From contig NZ_JAGOPN010000009.1 of NCBI RefSeq assembly GCF_017991995.1, positions 124,001 to 188,000 of the forward strand: a DNA stretch of 64,000 bases. Direction: 5' to 3'. Under the pieces are notes generated by a model. It did not search any database and was not told the DNA's origin. It worked only from the letters and a program-made list of their open reading frames with translations. A program made the position numbers and the translations under genes. Each line of letters begins with the position of its first letter. Within the stretch, counting starts at the first letter, position 1. The DNA comes from Pseudacidovorax sp. (GTDB lineage: Bacteria; Pseudomonadota; Gammaproteobacteria; Burkholderiales; Burkholderiaceae_C). This document shows, one piece after another, positions 35,630 through 44,701 of the stretch.

Positions 35630-36261
35630 CCCCGCCGACCTCGCCCGCCGACGCGGAACCCATCGTCTATGTGGTCGACGACGACCATTCGGTGCGCGCG
35701 GCGCTGGAAGACCTGCTCGCCTCGGTCGGGCTGCGCGCCATCGGCTTCGGCGCGACGCGCGACTTCCTGGCTCATCCCCGCGAACCGGCCCCGGCGTGCC
35801 TGGTGCTCGACGTCCGCATGCCGGGCCAGAGCGGCCTGGACTTCCAGCGGCAGATGCGGGCCACCGGCATCGGCCTGCCCGTGGTCTTCATCACCGGCCA
35901 CGGCGACATGGCCATGGCGGTGGAGGCCATGAAGGGCGGCGCCATCGAGTTCCTGCCCAAGCCCTTCCGCGAGCAGGACCTGCTCGATGCCATCCACCAG
36001 GGCATCGCCTGCGACCGCGAACGCCTGGCGCAGGAAGCCGCGGGCGCGGACCTGCGGGCGCGCTGGGCCCTGCTGACGCCGGGCGAGCAGGCCGTGGTGC
36101 GCCTCGTGGTGCAGGGCCAGCTCAACAAGCAGATCGCCTGGCAGCTGCAGCTGAGCGAGGTCACGGTGAAGGTGCGGCGCGGCCAAGCCATGCGCAAGAT
36201 GCAGGCGGCCTCGCTGGCCGAGCTGGTGCGGATGGCGGACCGGCTGGGCGACGTGGGCTGA
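35626..36261 (+). CDS. response regulator, FixJ/NarL type
   Basis: A 211-residue regulator that starts at TTG 35626, with AGGAG nine bases upstream, overlapping the kinase stop. Receiver domain (~12-125): VYVVDDDHSV acidic pocket, phosphoacceptor Asp in CLVLDVRMPGQSG, Lys in FLPKPF. LuxR-type HTH (~145-205): LTPGEQAVVRLVVQGQLNKQ. It transduces the signal of the adjoining kinase; the regulon is not visible. Confidence 0.88.
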   Translation: MTPPTSPADAEPIVYVVDDDHSVRAALEDLLASVGLRAIGFGATRDFLAHPREPAPACLVLDVRMPGQSGLDFQRQMRATGIGLPVVFITGHGDMAMAVEAMKGGAIEFLPKPFREQDLLDAIHQGIACDRERLAQEAAGADLRARWALLTPGEQAVVRLVVQGQLNKQIAWQLQLSEVTVKVRRGQAMRKMQAASLAELVRMADRLGDVG

Positions 36262-36293
36262 AGCGCCGAGACTCACCGGCCAGGAGGGCACGC

Positions 36294-36316
36294 GCTGCGA
36301 GCGGCGCGCTCGCAGC
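36294..36316. terminator. hairpin between convergent genes, likely bidirectional terminator
   Basis: GCTGCGAGC-GGCGC-GCTCGCAGC: nine perfect pairs and a 5-nt loop, located between the response regulator (ends 36261) and the oppositely oriented binding-protein gene (ends 36332). No T-tract follows, so termination efficiency is uncertain. Confidence 0.5.
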
Positions 36317-36331
36317 CACCCCGCGCGGCCC

Positions 36332-37069
36332 TCAGGCCGCAGGCGCCACCGACGCGCCCTCGATCCCGTGCCGCGCCAGCGCCTCGGCCACGAAGCCGCT
36401 GGCCTTGGCCTCTTCCACGAAGGCGGCCAGCGCCGCGGCCGCGGCCCCGCCCCGGCTGTTTGGCGTGCCCATGGCCTGCTGGATCACCATGAAGCGACCC
36501 GGCAACAGCCGCAGGCCGCCGATGCGCGCGGCATCCGCCTGCAGCTGCTGCTTGACGCCGGCCGCGACGTCGGCGCCTTCGGCGATGAAGCTGTCGACCA
36601 CCGCCGGCGAGGTGGGCGCGCGTTCGATGGTGGCGGCCTTGAGTTCGCGCGTCAGGTACAGGTCGTACGCGCTGCCCTTGCCCACCATGACGCGGGTGCC
36701 GGCGCGGTCCACCTCGTCGTTGGACTGCAGCGGCGAGGCATCGCGCACCAGGTACGCGCCCTCGATCAGCACATAGGGCGCGGTGAAGCGGATGCCCTCG
36801 CCGCGCAGCGGGTCGATGGCGAAGAAGCCGATGTCCGCGTCTTCGGCCTTCACCGCTGCCACCGACGCGGCCGCGGTGTCGAACACCGCCAGCTCAAGGC
36901 CTACGTCCAGCTTCTGTGCGAACGCGCGGGCCAGATCGACCGAGACACCCCCCACATCGCCGGTGTCCGCGTCGCGGCGGGCCAAAATGGAATTGCCGAG
37001 GTTGATGGAGGCGCGCAGCACGCCGCGCGGCGCAAAGGCGGCCGCGACGGCCGGATCGATGAGGGACAT
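36332..37069 (-). CDS. amino-acid-type solute-binding domain protein without a signal peptide
   Basis: A 245-residue protein with the SBP_bac_3 fold: GVLRASINLGNSILARRDAD, VSVDLARAFAQKLDVGLELA, AEDADIGFFAIDPLRGEGIR and FTAPYVLIEGAYLVRD. The start, ATG 37069 behind AAGGAG, leaves no room for a signal peptide: the N-terminus SLIDPAVAAAFAPRG is not hydrophobic. It is therefore probably cytoplasmic, perhaps a ligand buffer, sensor or metabolic enzyme. There are no ABC permease genes nearby. It is divergent from the Bug receptor at 37319. Confidence 0.75.
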   Translation of the reverse strand: MSLIDPAVAAAFAPRGVLRASINLGNSILARRDADTGDVGGVSVDLARAFAQKLDVGLELAVFDTAAASVAAVKAEDADIGFFAIDPLRGEGIRFTAPYVLIEGAYLVRDASPLQSNDEVDRAGTRVMVGKGSAYDLYLTRELKAATIERAPTSPAVVDSFIAEGADVAAGVKQQLQADAARIGGLRLLPGRFMVIQQAMGTPNSRGGAAAAALAAFVEEAKASGFVAEALARHGIEGASVAPAA

Positions 37070-37318
37070 GGTGGACTCCTTGGAAGCGGGCCAAAAAAGA
37101 CGGGGCCGGCAGGGCCGCCCCAGAACCGACCCGATCATCGTCGACGTGCCTGACGCCTGGCGTTGGCGCAAGCGCCACTGCCGGGCGCTGAAAGCCTTTT
37201 GACAGCTTGCCTTGTGCACCATGCGCTCCAGCCCGGCCGGCATCGCGCTGGCCGGGCCGAATTCTTTTCTGGCGGACCTCGCCGCCGCGCCCCCAAGAAC
37301 AGTTCCGGAGACGACGCC

Positions 37319-38332
37319 ATGACGCACCACGACCCGCTCGCCCACCCCGCCCTGCCCACCCGCCGCCGCCTGCTGCAGGGTGCCGCCGCATCCGTCGCCG
37401 CCGGCGCCCTGCCCCACCTGGCCTTCGCCCAGGACAACTGGCCCACGCGCCAGGTGCGCTTCGTGGTGCCCTTCGCACCGGGCGGCTCGTCCGAGATCGT
37501 CGCGCGCTCCACCGCGGCCGAACTGGGCAAGACCCTGGGCCAGAGCGTCTACGTCGACAACAAGCCGGGCGCCGCCGGCAACATCGCCATGCAGGACGTG
37601 GCCCGCGCCGACGACCAGCACACGATCATCCTGGGCCACATCGGCACGCTGGCGGTCAATCCGTACATCTTCGCCAAGCTGCCCTACGACCCCAACAAGG
37701 ACTTCAAGCCCGTCAGCCTGCTGGCCAAGGTGCCCAGCCTGTACGTGATCCATCCGGACGTGCCGGCCAAGAACCTCAAGGAATTCGTCGCCTATGCCAA
37801 GACCCGCCCGGGCCGCCTGAGCTACGGCTCGGCCGGCAACGGCAGCGCCGGCCACCTGGCCATGGAATACCTGAAGATGAGCGCGGACATCTTCATGCTG
37901 CACGTGCCCTACAAGGGCACCGGCCCCATGCTCACCGACCTGATGGCCGGCCGGCTGGAGGCCTCGGCCATCGGCGCGGCGGCCGTGATTCCCTTCATCA
38001 AGTCGGGCAAGCTGCGCTGCATCGGCACCGGCTCCACGCGTCGCCTGCCGCAGTTGCCCGACGTGCCCACCGTGGCCGAGCAGGGCTTCCCGGGCTTCGA
38101 GATGACGCAGTGGTACGGCATGATGGCCCCGGCTTCGATGACGCCGGCCCACCTGGCCAAGCTGTCGGCCGAAACGATGAAGGCCGCCAAGTCGCCACCG
38201 GCCCTGGAGCGCATGAGCGCCGATGCGGCCGAGGTGGTGGGCGGCACCCCCGAGCAGTTCGCGCAGTTCATCGCGGCCGAGCAGGCCCGCTGGCAGAAGG
38301 TCATCGCGCGCGCCAACATCAAGCCCGACTGA
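37319..38332 (+). CDS. Bug/TctC-family solute-binding receptor
   Basis: A 337-residue TTT receptor with a good Tat signal (PTRRRLLQGAAASVAAG). Motifs VVPFAPGGSSEIVARSTAAE, VYVDNKPGAAGNIAMQDVA, YGSAGNGSAGHLAMEYL, VPYKGTGPMLTDLMAG and QLPDVPTVAEQGFPGFEM are canonical. It stands alone between the divergent signal-less binding protein and the Tct regulator genes. GGAG precedes ATG 37319. The ligand is unknown. Confidence 0.88.
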   Translation: MTHHDPLAHPALPTRRRLLQGAAASVAAGALPHLAFAQDNWPTRQVRFVVPFAPGGSSEIVARSTAAELGKTLGQSVYVDNKPGAAGNIAMQDVARADDQHTIILGHIGTLAVNPYIFAKLPYDPNKDFKPVSLLAKVPSLYVIHPDVPAKNLKEFVAYAKTRPGRLSYGSAGNGSAGHLAMEYLKMSADIFMLHVPYKGTGPMLTDLMAGRLEASAIGAAAVIPFIKSGKLRCIGTGSTRRLPQLPDVPTVAEQGFPGFEMTQWYGMMAPASMTPAHLAKLSAETMKAAKSPPALERMSADAAEVVGGTPEQFAQFIAAEQARWQKVIARANIKPD

Positions 38333-38384
38333 GCGGCGCTGCCGGCTGCCGAAGCGGCATGGGCCGCAGCTAGCATCGGCCACC

Positions 38385-39050
38385 ATGCGCATCCTCCTGG
38401 CGGAAGACGAACACACCCTCGGCACCTGGCTGTGCCGGGCGCTGGAGCATTCGGGCATCCAGGTCGAATGGGTGGACGACGGTCGCCTCGCCGACCGGGC
38501 CCTGCAGCAGCGTGACCATGACGCCCTGGTGCTGGACCTGGGACTGCCGGGACTGGACGGCCACCGCGTGCTGCAGCGCCTGCGCGAGCGCGACCAGCGC
38601 ATCCCGGCGCTGATCCTCACCGCGCGTGATTCGGTCGACGAGAAGGTTGCGGCCCTGAACGCGGGCGCCGACGACTTCCTCGCCAAGCCTTTCGCCCTTG
38701 CCGAACTGGAGGCGCGCCTGCATGCACTGGTGCGCCGCGCCCGCGGCGTGGAGCATCCGCGCCTGGCGTGCGGGCCATTGGTCTACGACAGCACCCGACG
38801 GCAGTTCACGCTGCACGGCGAAGTGCTCGCGCTGTCGCCGCGCGAATCCGCCGTGCTGCGGGCGCTGGCGCAGCGCACCGGCGAGCCGCTGTCCAAGCAG
38901 CAGATCATCGACCGCGTGTTCTCGGACCAGGACGAGGTGCATCCCGAGGCCGTGGAGGTGCTGGTCTACCGCCTGCGCAGGCGCCTGGAAGGCAGCGGCG
39001 CGCGCATCGTCACACTGCGCGGGCTCGGCTATGTGCTCGAGCCGGAATGA
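38385..39050 (+). CDS. TctD-like OmpR-family response regulator (set 1)
   Basis: A 221-residue regulator: receiver ~1-115 with ILLAEDEHTL, phosphoacceptor in ALVLDLGLPGLDG, Thr/Lys switch ILTARD and FLAKPF; winged helix ~125-220 with VHPEAVEVLVYRLRRRLEG. It is close to the set 2 regulator at 51871. It is followed by an overlapping kinase gene and a TctC-like receptor but no permease genes. Confidence 0.85.
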   Translation: MRILLAEDEHTLGTWLCRALEHSGIQVEWVDDGRLADRALQQRDHDALVLDLGLPGLDGHRVLQRLRERDQRIPALILTARDSVDEKVAALNAGADDFLAKPFALAELEARLHALVRRARGVEHPRLACGPLVYDSTRRQFTLHGEVLALSPRESAVLRALAQRTGEPLSKQQIIDRVFSDQDEVHPEAVEVLVYRLRRRLEGSGARIVTLRGLGYVLEPE

Positions 39051-40539
39051 GCCTGCGGCGCCGCCGCGGCTGCGCCTTCGCGCCTCGCGCTGGCTGCAGC
39101 GCAGCAGCCTGTGGCAGCGGCTGGCCCTGCTCCTGCTGCCGGGGCTGGCGGCGGTCACGGCGCTGGAGCTGTGGATGACCCGGCACGATGCGCTCGAATC
39201 CGCCAACTCGGCCTACGACCGGTCGCTGCTGGGCGCCCTCAAGTCCATCGACGCCAACATCTCCACCGCCTCGGGCGGCCTCTCGCTGGAGATGCCCTAC
39301 ACCATGTTCGAGTTCTTCGAGCTGACGGCGAGCGGCCAGGTGTTCTTTCGCGTCGCCACCTCCGACGGCCTGGTCGAACTGGGCAGCGCCGACTTCCCGC
39401 AGCCGGGCACCCCGCCGCCCCTGGGCGTGCCGGTGTTCTACGACGCGGTGTACTTCGGCGAGCCGGTGCGGCTGGCCGCCTACGAGCGCGAGCTGGAGCG
39501 CGCGCCCGCCGGCAGCACGGCGCGCCGCGTGATGATCCAGGTGGGCGAAGGCACCCAGTCGCGCGAGGTCTTCAGCGCCCGCTTCGTGCGCAGTGCCGCC
39601 TTGCGCGACCTGCTGGTGCTGCTCCTGCTGCTGGGCGGCACCACGGCCGCGCTGCTGGCAGCGCTGCGGCCGCTCTCGCGGCTGGCGCAGGAGGTCGAGG
39701 CGCGCCCGCCCGAGGACCTGAACCGCATCTCGCAGGAGAACCTGCCGGCCGAGATCCGCCCGCTGGTGGCGGCCGTCAACCGGCAGATGGCGCGCACGCA
39801 GGAGCTGGTGGCGCTGCAGCGCCAGTTCCTGGACGACGCGTCGCACCAGCTGCGCACCCACCTCACCACGCTGCAGATGCAGGTGGACTATGCGCGGCGC
39901 GAGCAGGACGCGGGCATGGTGCAGGATGCGCTTGCCGCCCTCAAGGCCGAAATCGCCAGCGCCACGCGCAGCGCGCAGCAGCTGCTGGCGCTGGGCCGAA
40001 GCGACACGGTGCCGGTGGAGGCCGCACTCTTCGACGCTGGGGAGTTGCTGCGTGAGGTCGCGCTGCAATGGCTGCCGGCCGCCCGCCGCAAGCGCATCGA
40101 CCTGGGCATCCAGCCCGAGGAAGGCGCACCGGCCGCCTTCGGAGACCGCCATCTGCTGCGCGAGGCTTTCGCCAACCTGGTGGCCAATGCCGTGGCGTAC
40201 ACGCCCGAAGGAGGAACCGTGACGCTGCTGTCCGGCAGCGACGCGCAGGGCTGGCAGCTGGCCGTCGAGGACAACGGCCCCGGCCTGGATGCCGAGGACC
40301 TTGCGCGCCTGGGCCAGCGCTTCCAGCGCGGCAGCGGCGCGCGGCCGGGCGGCTTCGGCCTGGGGCTGGCCATCGCGCGATCCATCGCCCAGCGCCATGG
40401 CGGCGAACTGCGGCTGCGGGACCGTGCGCCGTCGTCCGGCCTGCATGCCGAGCTCTGGTGGCCGCGCGACCGCCGCGCCGACACTGCAAGAACGACAGGA
40501 GACACCCATGAGGCATCGCACCCCGGCACGCCCACGTGA
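39028..40539 (+). CDS. TctE-like sensor histidine kinase (set 1) with altered H-box
   Basis: A 503-residue kinase: TM1 ~28-48, periplasmic sensor domain ~50-175 (SLEMPYTMFEFFELTASG), TM2 ~195-215, HAMP, H-box FLDDASHQLRTHLTTLQMQV, ATPase with NLVANAVAYTPEG and VEDNGPGLDAEDL. The conserved Pro after HQLRT is His here (CAC instead of CCN). The only in-frame ATG near the regulator end is 39028; ATG 39047 at the natural overlap is in another frame, so the start, or an N-terminal frameshift, needs checking. It overlaps the receptor gene by 32 bp. Confidence 0.75.
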   Translation, partial: AMCSSRNEPAAPPRLRLRASRWLQRSSLWQRLALLLLPGLAAVTALELWMTRHDALESANSAYDRSLLGALKSIDANISTASGGLSLEMPYTMFEFFELTASGQVFFRVATSDGLVELGSADFPQPGTPPPLGVPVFYDAVYFGEPVRLAAYERELERAPAGSTARRVMIQVGEGTQSREVFSARFVRSAALRDLLVLLLLLGGTTAALLAALRPLSRLAQEVEARPPEDLNRISQENLPAEIRPLVAAVNRQMARTQELVALQRQFLDDASHQLRTHLTTLQMQVDYARREQDAGMVQDALAALKAEIASATRSAQQLLALGRSDTVPVEAALFDAGELLREVALQWLPAARRKRIDLGIQPEEGAPAAFGDRHLLREAFANLVANAVAYTPEGGTVTLLSGSDAQGWQLAVEDNGPGLDAEDLARLGQRFQRGSGARPGGFGLGLAIARSIAQRHGGELRLRDRAPSSGLHAELWWPRDRRADTARTTGDTHEASHPGTPT

Positions 40540-41578
40540 TCGCCGCCAGTTGCTGCTGCGGGCCGTCGCAGCCCTGGTGCTGCCTGCGGGCGCGCCAGGC
40601 GCTGCCCTCGCCGCCGCAGCCGCCGCCCCCTTGCCGGCCATCCCGGACCCAAGCGTCCTGGCTGCCGAATGCGTCATTCCGGCGAAGGCCGGCGGGGGTT
40701 TCGCGCTCACCTGCGCATTGGCGCGCGACGCCCTGCAGGCGGTGCGGCCGCAGCGGCCCTCGCTGGGCCAGCGCTTCCTGCCCGGCGGCATCGGTGCCCT
40801 CGCCTTCGACCAGATCGCCACCGGGCGCATCGGCGGCCCCGGCACGCTGGTGGCCTTTTCCGGCGGCTCGCTGCTGAACATCGCGCAGGGCCGCTTCGGT
40901 CCGCACCCCGTCTCGGCGGTGCGCTGGCTTGCGTTGCTCGGTGCCGACTATGGCGTGATCGCCGTGCACCGCGACTCGCCCTACCGCCGGCTTCAGGACC
41001 TGGTGGAAGTGCTGCGCGCCAAGCCCGGGCGCATTGCCTTCGGCGCCGGCGGTACCGTCGGCAGCCAGGACTGGGTGAAGGCCGCGCTGCTGGTGCGCGC
41101 CAGCGGCGGCGACCACAAGACGATGCGCTTCGTGGCCTTCGAAGGCGGCGGCGATGCACTGAATGCGCTGCAGGGGCGTCATGTGGACGTGTTCTGCGGC
41201 GACGCCGCCGAAGCCGCCCAGGCCATGGACGCCGGCGCTTCACTGCGCTTCCTGGCCGTCTTTTCGGCCCAGCGCCTGGGCGGCGTACTGCAGGGGGTGC
41301 CCACGGCGCGCGAACAGGGCATCGACATCGTCTGGCCCACCGTGCGCGGCGTCTACCTCAGCGCCGACGTGCCCGAGCCGGCGCTGCACGCCTGGACCGC
41401 CGCGTTCGAGGAGGCGATGAAGGCGCCAGGCTATGCGCAGCTGCTGGCCCGCCATGCGCTCTATCCCTTCGCGCTCACCGGTCCAGCCCTGGCGCGCTTC
41501 GTGGAGGCGGAGCTGGACAAGTACCAGAAGCTGGCCGCGGAACTGGGCCTGCGCCGCAGGAGCCGCACAGGCAGCTGA
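40508..41578 (+). CDS. TctC-like tricarboxylate-type receptor (set 1)
   Basis: A 356-residue binding protein with Arg-rich Tat-like signal. CVIPAKAGGGFALTCALARD, LPGGIGALAFDQI, VAFSGGSLLNIAQGRFG and FGAGGTVGSQDWVKAALLVR match the canonical TctC at 47503 closely, so the two are paralogues. It belongs to the tctD-tctE-like operon (AGGAGACACCC before ATG 40508). It may present ligand to the kinase rather than, or in addition to, feeding a permease. Confidence 0.83.
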   Translation: MRHRTPARPRDRRQLLLRAVAALVLPAGAPGAALAAAAAAPLPAIPDPSVLAAECVIPAKAGGGFALTCALARDALQAVRPQRPSLGQRFLPGGIGALAFDQIATGRIGGPGTLVAFSGGSLLNIAQGRFGPHPVSAVRWLALLGADYGVIAVHRDSPYRRLQDLVEVLRAKPGRIAFGAGGTVGSQDWVKAALLVRASGGDHKTMRFVAFEGGGDALNALQGRHVDVFCGDAAEAAQAMDAGASLRFLAVFSAQRLGGVLQGVPTAREQGIDIVWPTVRGVYLSADVPEPALHAWTAAFEEAMKAPGYAQLLARHALYPFALTGPALARFVEAELDKYQKLAAELGLRRRSRTGS

Positions 41579-41601
41579 GGGGCTGCCCCCCGCGGCCAGC
41601 G

Positions 41602-42534
41602 TCAATAGCCGGCGCCGCGGTCCACCGCACGCAGCGGCGCCAGGCCTGCGCGCACCCGCGCGACCTCTTCGGCGAACTGTGCCACCACGGCCTCGATGTC
41701 CACGCTGCGGCAGGCATGCGGGGTCACGACCACGCGCGGGTGCTGCCAGAACGGACTTTCGGGTGGCAGCGGCTCATGCCGGAAGACGTCCAGCACCGCG
41801 GCGGCGAGGTGACCGCTGTCCAGCGCGGCCAGCAGGTCGGCGTCCACCACGTGCTCGCCGCGACCGACGTTCAGCAGCGAGGCGCCCGCCGGCAGTTGGG
41901 CCAGCAGGCGCGCGTCGATCAGGTTCTCGGTGTCGGGCGTCAGCGGCAGCAGGTTGACCAGGATCTGCGAGCGGGCCAGCAGCGCCCGCAGGCCCGCGGC
42001 GCCTTCGAAGACGTGGATGCCGTCCTCCGACCGGCCCCGGCGCGCCCACGCGGCCACATCGAAGCCCACCTGCCGCAGCAGGCGTGCCGCGGGCGCCGCC
42101 ATCGCACCGAAACCGAGGAAGCCGACGCGACGCACGCGCAAGGGCAGCGGGGCCCGTTTGCACCAACGCCGCGCGCGCTGGTCCTGCGCATAGGCCGGCA
42201 GCTCGCGATGCAGCTGCAGTACCTGGGTCAACACGTACTCGTTCATGAGCACATCGCCGCCCTGGGGCACCGGGCGCGTCAGTGGCACCCCGGCGGGAAT
42301 GCCGCCGTCGCGCAGCAGGTGGTCCACGCCGGCGTGCAGCGAGCCCACGAGGCGAAGCCGGGGCAGCGCCTGCAGCGCGCCGTGCGGGATGCGCGAGACG
42401 AGCGCGAACTCGATCTCCGTTGCATCTCCCACGTCGGGCCAGATGCGCACGGGCAGTTCGTCGCCGCAGTGCGCCTGCACCGCGGCGCGCAACTCCGGCA
42501 GGGGCACGGGCCCCGCATGCAGCAGCAGCGCCAT
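41602..42534 (-). CDS. D-2-hydroxyacid dehydrogenase, GhrA-like
   Basis: A 310-residue NAD(P)-dependent dehydrogenase. Nucleotide motif VGFLGFGAMAAPAARLL (~137-153), then the catalytic triad: Arg in LLNVGRGEHVVDADLL, Glu in VLDVFRHEPLP and His in VTPHACRSVD. This layout matches glyoxylate/hydroxypyruvate reductase A. The start is ATG 42534 (TGATG overlap with the upstream receptor stop) or GTG 42537. It closes an operon with a hydrolase and a Bug receptor. Confidence 0.85.
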   Translation of the reverse strand: MALLLHAGPVPLPELRAAVQAHCGDELPVRIWPDVGDATEIEFALVSRIPHGALQALPRLRLVGSLHAGVDHLLRDGGIPAGVPLTRPVPQGGDVLMNEYVLTQVLQLHRELPAYAQDQRARRWCKRAPLPLRVRRVGFLGFGAMAAPAARLLRQVGFDVAAWARRGRSEDGIHVFEGAAGLRALLARSQILVNLLPLTPDTENLIDARLLAQLPAGASLLNVGRGEHVVDADLLAALDSGHLAAAVLDVFRHEPLPPESPFWQHPRVVVTPHACRSVDIEAVVAQFAEEVARVRAGLAPLRAVDRGAGY

Positions 42535-43520
42535 CACTCGGCGCGGATGTTGTTCCGGCGGATCACCTCGCCCCAGCGTCGCTGCTCGTCGACCAGCAGC
42601 TTGGCCAACTGCTCGGGGGTGCCGGTGCTGATCTCGCCGCCCCCGTTGGCCGCGAACTGCTGCATCTCGGCCGAGGCCATCCCCTTGGCCGCCGCTTCGC
42701 GCACGCGGGCGATGATGGGCGCGGGCGTGCCGAGCGGGGCCATCAGCCCCATCCAGTAGTCTGCGCCGGCGTCCAGCACGCCCAGTTCCACCAGCGTGGG
42801 CACCCCGGGCATCAGGCTCGAGCGGGCGTCGCTGCTCAAGGCCAGCACCTTGACCTTGCCCTGCTTCATCCAGATCTGCGCGTTGGGCACGGTGTCGAAG
42901 TACATCTGCACCTCGTCGGCGGCCAAGGCCTGCACGGCGGCGGCAGAGCCCTTGTAGGGCACGTGCACCAGATCGAGCCCTGTACGGCTCTTGAACAGCT
43001 CGCCCAGCAGGTGGTTGGTGCTGCCCACGCCGGAGGAGGCGTAGTTCAGCTTTCCGGGCCGCTGCTTGGCGTAGGCCATGAAGTCGGCCAGGGTCCTGCC
43101 CGGCACCGAGGTGCTCACCATCAACACGCCCAGATAGTGGATCAGCAGCGTGATCGGCGCGAAGTCGCGCGCACCGTCGTAGGGCGGCTTCTCCAGCAGG
43201 AGCGGCGCGATCACCTGATTGGTCGAGGTCGTGAACATCAGCGTGTAGCCATCGGCCGGCGAGCGCATCGCCGCCTGAGTGCCGATGGTGCCGGTGGCAC
43301 CGGGGCGGTTGTCCATGACGACGGGCTGGCCGAGCTCGATGCGCAGGCGGTCGGCCACCATCCTGGCGGTGATGTCCGTGGCGCCACCCGGGGCGAAGGG
43401 CACGATCAGCTTGATGGGCCGGTCGGGATAGCCACTCTGGGCCGAGGCCCCGAAGGCGAGCGAGGCGGCACCGGCGGCTGCCGCCGTCAGCACGCGGCGG
43501 CGTGGGATGGAAGTGGGCAT
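42534..43520 (-). CDS. Bug/TctC-family solute-binding receptor (hydrolase operon)
   Basis: A 328-residue TTT receptor with Tat-like signal IPRRRVLTAAAAGAASLAFG. IVPFAPGGATDITARMVADR, VVMDNRPGATGTIGTQAAM, YASSGVGSTNHLLGELFKS and VPYKGSAAAVQALAADEV are visible. ATG 43520 is chosen because GAGGAGA lies just upstream. It is 20 bp after the hydrolase gene and overlaps the dehydrogenase start, so all three are probably one transcript. Confidence 0.88.
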   Translation of the reverse strand: MPTSIPRRRVLTAAAAGAASLAFGASAQSGYPDRPIKLIVPFAPGGATDITARMVADRLRIELGQPVVMDNRPGATGTIGTQAAMRSPADGYTLMFTTSTNQVIAPLLLEKPPYDGARDFAPITLLIHYLGVLMVSTSVPGRTLADFMAYAKQRPGKLNYASSGVGSTNHLLGELFKSRTGLDLVHVPYKGSAAAVQALAADEVQMYFDTVPNAQIWMKQGKVKVLALSSDARSSLMPGVPTLVELGVLDAGADYWMGLMAPLGTPAPIIARVREAAAKGMASAEMQQFAANGGGEISTGTPEQLAKLLVDEQRRWGEVIRRNNIRAE

Positions 43521-43540
43521 GCTCTGTCTCCTCGTGGCGG

Positions 43541-44701
43541 TCATCGCGCGGGCGCGGTGTGTCCGCCCAGCACCTCGGCCACCCAATCCGCCATGTAGTC
43601 GGTGGCAGGCGCCTGGTTGTCGACGTGGCAGTGCTCGCAGCCGCCTTCTTCGGCGGTGAAGACCCGCAGTTCGCGCCGCGCGCTATGGACGGCGGCGGCG
43701 TAGACCTGGTGCGCCTCGGTCACCGGCGTCTGCCGGTCATTGCCGCCGTGTGTGATGAGCAGCGGGCAGCGGATGCGCTCGGCGATGCCGCCCAGGTGCA
43801 TGGGCGCCATCTTCGCGACGACGTCCTCGACGCCCTGCGCGCCGTACACCCACTCGGCATGTTCCAGATGGAAGTGCACCGCCTGTGCGAGTTGGCCCTT
43901 CAGGCGCTTCTCGAAAAGCGAGCCCCAGTCCCACACGCCGGTCCAGGCCACACAGCAGGCGAAGCGCGGCTCCAGTGCGGCCGAACGCACGGCGTGGTAG
44001 CCGCCCGCCGATGGCGCAATGATGCCGATGCGCGCAGGGTCCACGTCATCGCGACCCAGCAGGTATTCCAGGCTCGCGCGTGCCGGACGCTCGGTCTCGG
44101 GCATGCCGAGCAGGCCCTGCAGGCGCAGTGCCTCGCCCACGCCCGGATGGTCCACGATCAGCATCGAGATGCCGCGGCGGCGGAACTCCTCGTGGATCTG
44201 CATCAGGCAGATCGTCTCCTTCATGATGTCGAAGCCGTCGAACATCACCATGCACGGGCCCCGCCCGTCGCCGGCGCGTACGAATAGCGCCGGCAGCGTG
44301 CTGCCTTCGTAGGGCACGGCGCAGCGCTCCACGGGCTGCTCCAGCGTGGCCTGCCAGCCCGCGAAGCTGTCGAGCATGCGGTGGTAGACCGGCATGCGCT
44401 GCGGGTCGGCGTGGCGCATCTGACGCTCGGCCATCATGTAGTAGGTGCAGGCGCGCTGCAGCTTGCGTCCCGCACTGAAGGCGCGACCGGCGCGCCGGTC
44501 GACTTCGGCCTGCGCCGACACGCGGTCGGCGACCTTCAGCCAACTCTGCGTCCATGCGAGGGACGAGGCGTCGCCTTTGACGGAGGCGTAGGGTCGCAGC
44601 GGCCTGCATGCTTCGTCGATATCGCCGATGGCGCCACCACAGGTCTCGGCCATCATCACCGCCAGGCTCCAGGCGTAGTTGTCAGGGAAGTATTCGAACA
44701 T
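43541..44701 (-). CDS. alpha/beta hydrolase, 2,6-dihydroxypseudooxynicotine-hydrolase-like
   Basis: A 386-residue protein: helical N-terminal cap (~1-120) then an alpha/beta-hydrolase core with PCMVMFDGFDIMKETICLMQ (~166-185), nucleophile elbow IGIIAPSAGGYHAVRSAALE (Ser in A-P-S-A-G), an acid near THGGNDRQTPVTEAHQVYAA and His in the C-terminal CEHCHVDN. The build fits the family of C-C hydrolases and acyl-peptidase-like enzymes that includes dihydroxypseudooxynicotine hydrolase. The substrate is unknown; neighbours suggest release of a 2-keto or hydroxy acid handled by the dehydrogenase. The ribosome site is weak. Confidence 0.7.
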   Translation of the reverse strand: MFEYFPDNYAWSLAVMMAETCGGAIGDIDEACRPLRPYASVKGDASSLAWTQSWLKVADRVSAQAEVDRRAGRAFSAGRKLQRACTYYMMAERQMRHADPQRMPVYHRMLDSFAGWQATLEQPVERCAVPYEGSTLPALFVRAGDGRGPCMVMFDGFDIMKETICLMQIHEEFRRRGISMLIVDHPGVGEALRLQGLLGMPETERPARASLEYLLGRDDVDPARIGIIAPSAGGYHAVRSAALEPRFACCVAWTGVWDWGSLFEKRLKGQLAQAVHFHLEHAEWVYGAQGVEDVVAKMAPMHLGGIAERIRCPLLITHGGNDRQTPVTEAHQVYAAAVHSARRELRVFTAEEGGCEHCHVDNQAPATDYMADWVAEVLGGHTAPAR

